The position numbers were made by a program, and so were the translations under genes. Below are positions 61,768-64,000 of a stretch of DNA of 64,000 nt, in pieces; within the stretch, counting starts at the first letter, position 1, and every line of letters starts with the position of its first letter. The stretch is from the NCBI GenBank assembly GCA_958295845.1, contig OY282376.1:2989022-3053021 (forward strand). Direction: 5' to 3'. The notes below the pieces were generated by a model that was not told the DNA's origin, did no database searches, and saw only the letters and a list, made by a program, of their open reading frames with translations. The stretch is from Caldilineaceae bacterium (GTDB lineage Bacteria > Chloroflexota > Anaerolineae > Caldilineales > Caldilineaceae).

Positions 61768-63021
61768 TTACTCCATGCCGAAACCTGAAACCTGCTCGAA
61801 ATCGCCTTCGGAGACCTGGAAGATCTGGACGCCACCTGCCCCGCACTCGCCCATGCTGTCGCACTTGATGGTGCCGGTAAGGCCCTCAAATGCATCGAGC
61901 GAGCGGATGGCCGAGAGCAGTTCTTCCCTGTCGATCACCAGGTTGCCGCTGTCGTCGACCGTTGCGACTGCGGCGATGGCTGCCGCGATCAGCTTCACAG
62001 AGTCATAGCTCTGGCTGTGGAAGGGACCGAGATCGTCGGGGCTGACGCCGTACTTTTCCATGTATTTGGCGTCAAATTCGGCGTTCATATCTTCGGAGTC
62101 GGCGCCGGCTACGAAGGAGACGTAGGCGCCTTCAGCCGCGTCGCCGGCAGCTTCGAGAAACTGCTGCGTGTAGGCGCCGTCAACACTCATGAATGCGGTG
62201 TCTTCCAAGCCGGGCGTTTCGGTCATTTGTTGGGCGACCAGACCGGCTTCGGTGGAATAGCCGCCGAAGAAGATGACCTGGGGCGCGTCGGCGCCAACTC
62301 TAGCCAGCATGGCGCGAAAATCGGTATCACCCACCTGGACGCCTTCAAAGCTGGATACTTCGCCTCCCAGGCCCGTCACGTTGTTCTGGAAGATTTCGGC
62401 CAGGCCCTTGCCATAGTCGGAATTGTCGTGGACTACGGCGACCTTGGTGAGGCCAAGATCATTGACTACAAAGTTGGCGTCTGTTGCGCCCTGCAGAGCA
62501 TCGCTCAAGGCAACGCGGTTACAGACATCGCAGTCGGCCGAGGTGACGTCCGGATTGGTGGCGCTGGGACTGACAAAGGGGATCCGCGCCTCTTGCAGAA
62601 TCGGCATCAGACCGAAAGTTTCGCCCGAGCAGGTGCCGCCAGTCACGGCGACAATTGTCTCGTCAGCGGCGAACTTGTTGCCCACGTTGGTACCTTGCGT
62701 GCCGTCACAGGCGCCGTCTTCTGCGACCAACTCGAACATGAAGCCTTCGAGGCCGCCCATTGCATTGAGATCGTCGATGGCCAGTTCCGCGCCGTGGCGG
62801 ATGTTCAGGCCTGGGTCAGGGATCGGACCGGTCAGGGCGAAGGACCCGCCGATTCGGATCATGCCGCCTGAGGCGACCATCACTTTGCCGCTCATATCGG
62901 CGGCCTCTTCCATAGGCGCCTCTTCTGCGGGGGCCTCCGCGGCCGGCTGCGGGGCCACACATGCGGCCAACATCAGCGCCGCAACCAGGACCAAACTGAA
63001 AAACTTGAGTTGCTTTGCCAT
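61768..63021 (-). CDS. Branched-chain-type substrate-binding lipoprotein (LivK-like)
   Basis: A 417-residue extracytoplasmic binding protein of the Leu/Ile/Val-binding family. The lipoprotein signal ends MLAAC and a Glu/Ala/Pro-rich linker follows. The mature fold begins IRIGGSFALTGPIPDPG and shows VGNKFAADETIVAVTGG..CSGE, VAVVHDNSDYGKGLAEIF and VIFFGGYSTEAGLVAQQM. Two Cys pairs are visible (CDGT/CSGE and CDVC). The ATG at 63021 has AAGGAGG at ideal distance. Substrate (amino acid, amide or other) is not readable. Confidence 0.92.
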   Translation of the reverse strand: MAKQLKFFSLVLVAALMLAACVAPQPAAEAPAEEAPMEEAADMSGKVMVASGGMIRIGGSFALTGPIPDPGLNIRHGAELAIDDLNAMGGLEGFMFELVAEDGACDGTQGTNVGNKFAADETIVAVTGGTCSGETFGLMPILQEARIPFVSPSATNPDVTSADCDVCNRVALSDALQGATDANFVVNDLGLTKVAVVHDNSDYGKGLAEIFQNNVTGLGGEVSSFEGVQVGDTDFRAMLARVGADAPQVIFFGGYSTEAGLVAQQMTETPGLEDTAFMSVDGAYTQQFLEAAGDAAEGAYVSFVAGADSEDMNAEFDAKYMEKYGVSPDDLGPFHSQSYDSVKLIAAAIAAVATVDDSGNLVIDREELLSAIRSLDAFEGLTGTIKCDSMGECGAGGVQIFQVSEGDFEQVSGFGME

Positions 63022-63135
63022 TTGAACCTCCTTGGTCAAATTTTCATCTCGTTGAAAGAAGTCTAAGTCTCGTCGAATTGCCTTCTCGATAGTCAAGGAT
63101 TTGCCGATAACCTCCGACGGGACATCCTCAGATCA

Positions 63136-63165
63136 ATTATAAAGGAATGAAATGAATTCGGGCAA
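63136..63165 (-). promoter_or_regulatory. Promoter of the Liv operon
   Basis: On the minus strand TTGCCC (63165-63160), an 18-base spacer and TATAAT (63141-63136), about 115 bases before the SBP start. Confidence 0.6.
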
Positions 63166-63511
63166 GACCTTTTCCGGACCCAATAATGCAGTATCCTTTC
63201 GAAGAACTGGGTCTATCCGGTGACGCATAAGGAAGAGAATCGTGGCAGGTTTTGCACTAGACCACTCTGCAGAACCGATCAAGGGCGCGGTCCATCCTTG
63301 CAAGTCGAGCCTATTCGAGCAGAGGTGGCGTAGTATCTTCTGGAACTACCTGAGTTAGAACTGCACTGTATAGGAAAGCATTCGAACCGCGGTTTCCATC
63401 CCAGGTTTGCGATGGGAACAGTGTGGCGGGGAGGTTATGCCGGCGGCGAGCACTGCAGGGAAACTGCGGGGGAACGGCAGGGGAACTGCGGGGAGAGGGG
63501 TAGAGACACAG
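63166..63511. other. Gene-free spacer upstream of the Liv operon
   Basis: No supported gene. The right-hand part (from about 63450) is rich in GGGGAACTGCGGGG-like units that lead into repeat copy C. Confidence 0.4.
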
Positions 63512-63866
63512 GTGGCTAGACTTTATGGTGGGGAAGAACACACACGGTGGCTAACAAGGGCGGGGCGTTGCGGGGGCGCGGAACTGCAGGGGTCAGGGGC
63601 CAGGGGTCAGGGGGATGAGACAGAATTGGGGAATAGACACTGTTGGCTAGACATTATGCTGGGGAAGAATGAACAATGTGGCTAACAAGGGCGGGGCGTT
63701 GCGGGGGCGCAGCCCCTGCACAAGGGAGGGCCGAAGGCCCGAGCGCCCAACGGCAGTGGTCAGTGGTCAGTGAATGGACGATTTCTTGGGGATGGATGTG
63801 AGGGCTTGACACGGTCCAGGCGATAACGGAGGGACAAGAAAGGTCGCCTCCATTTTGGGATGCGAC
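63512..63866. repeat. Composite dispersed repeat, copy C (with internal duplication)
   Basis: The GGTGGCTAGAC / GGGGAAGAA / GGGCGGGGCGTTGCGGGGGC module is present twice (63512-63612 truncated, then 63637-63740 full). TGGTCAGTG units, GGGGATGGATGTGAGG and TTTTGGGATGC follow. The full half aligns with copy A (3532-3774) nearly end to end; the GGGCAGGC hairpin is missing. Confidence 0.83.
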
Positions 63867-63902
63867 CGAACCGTGTGCGGTATCGCCCAGACGCCCAAAA
63901 TG

Positions 63903-63911
63903 TGGTATACT
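63903..63911 (+). promoter_or_regulatory. Extended -10 promoter candidate near the right edge
   Basis: TGG followed by TATACT (63906-63911). It points out of the window toward an unseen gene; no start codon with good support follows before base 64000. Confidence 0.35.
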
Positions 63912-64000
63912 CCGCGCACGTAGCCAAACTGCCGCCTGCTCTAACTGGTTGGACGCGAGTTGGTTAGAATGAGGGGACGGTTTGGCGTTTCTGTGCGCTT

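Noticed and set aside
63407..63685. 92-codon plus-strand open frame
   Set aside because: It only translates the composite repeat copy C.

Overview
The window reads as a chromosome segment from a free-living or host-associated bacterium, most likely a member of the Chloroflexota. This is an inference from gene style. Several solute-binding lipoproteins carry acidic Ala/Glu-rich linkers after the lipobox. Phytanoyl-CoA-dioxygenase-type (PhyH) oxygenases are numerous, importers of the peptide (Dpp/Opp) and branched-chain (Liv) types abound, a YacL-type PIN/TRAM protein and a DUF3054 protein are present, and non-coding repeats are dense. Such content resembles the large genomes of sponge-associated Caldilineales/SAR202-like Chloroflexota, but no 16S gene is present to prove it. 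There is no phage, transposase, CRISPR array or plasmid gene.

Layout. 1-1267 (minus): GDP-deoxyhexose genes, a partial GDP-mannose 4,6-dehydratase and its partner reductase. 1945-3159: mltG. A repeat-rich spacer and tRNA-Leu(UAA) follow. 4338-10749 (plus): a complete peptide-type ABC importer in the order SBP, permease, ATPase, ATPase, permease, followed by a PhyH oxygenase. 29239-12062 (minus): a long co-oriented accessory block holding a dimethylformamidase-like protein, a PhyH oxygenase, a PfkB kinase, an SBP, an ECF transporter (S, A, A', T), a third PhyH oxygenase, two Dpp-type permeases without ATPases, an amidohydrolase, a Rieske ferredoxin and a SIS protein. It looks like a catabolic or salvage island for an unidentified small molecule.

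30023-37024 (plus): the copper ATPase CopA, the cytochrome c assembly protein CcmF, a CcmI-like protein, a zinc alcohol dehydrogenase and an MBL-fold protein. 39641-37095 (minus): an arsenic operon (ArsR, ArsM, MFS transporter) with a visible ArsR-type operator in its promoter. 40417-54578: mainly housekeeping genes. These are xseA, two PLP enzymes including threonine synthase, DUF3054, a GT4 glycosyltransferase, PIN/TRAM, cysS, rlmB-type methyltransferase, pterin dehydratase, a lipoprotein cytochrome c, mmuM, an M29 aminopeptidase, tRNA-Lys(CUU) and rpmG. 54968-57093: a Gfo/Idh/MocA dehydrogenase and a 2-hydroxyacid dehydrogenase. 63021-57145 (minus): a complete Liv-type importer with a double-length LivM.

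Two kinds of dispersed repeat recur in the intergenic DNA. One is the CCACGGAGGGCCACGGAG kind near 1.4 kb and 13.4 kb. The other is a composite GGGCAGGC-hairpin / GCGGGGCGTTGCGGGGGCGC / TGGTCAGTG kind near 3.6, 40.0 and 63.7 kb. The most interesting material is the PhyH/ECF/ATPase-less importer block, the ArsR-ArsM-MFS operon whose transporter carries a Cys/Pro-rich insertion, the perfect inverted repeat over the start of the ECF S component, and the LivM fusion or extension. All functional statements come from reading motifs by eye; no database search was run.
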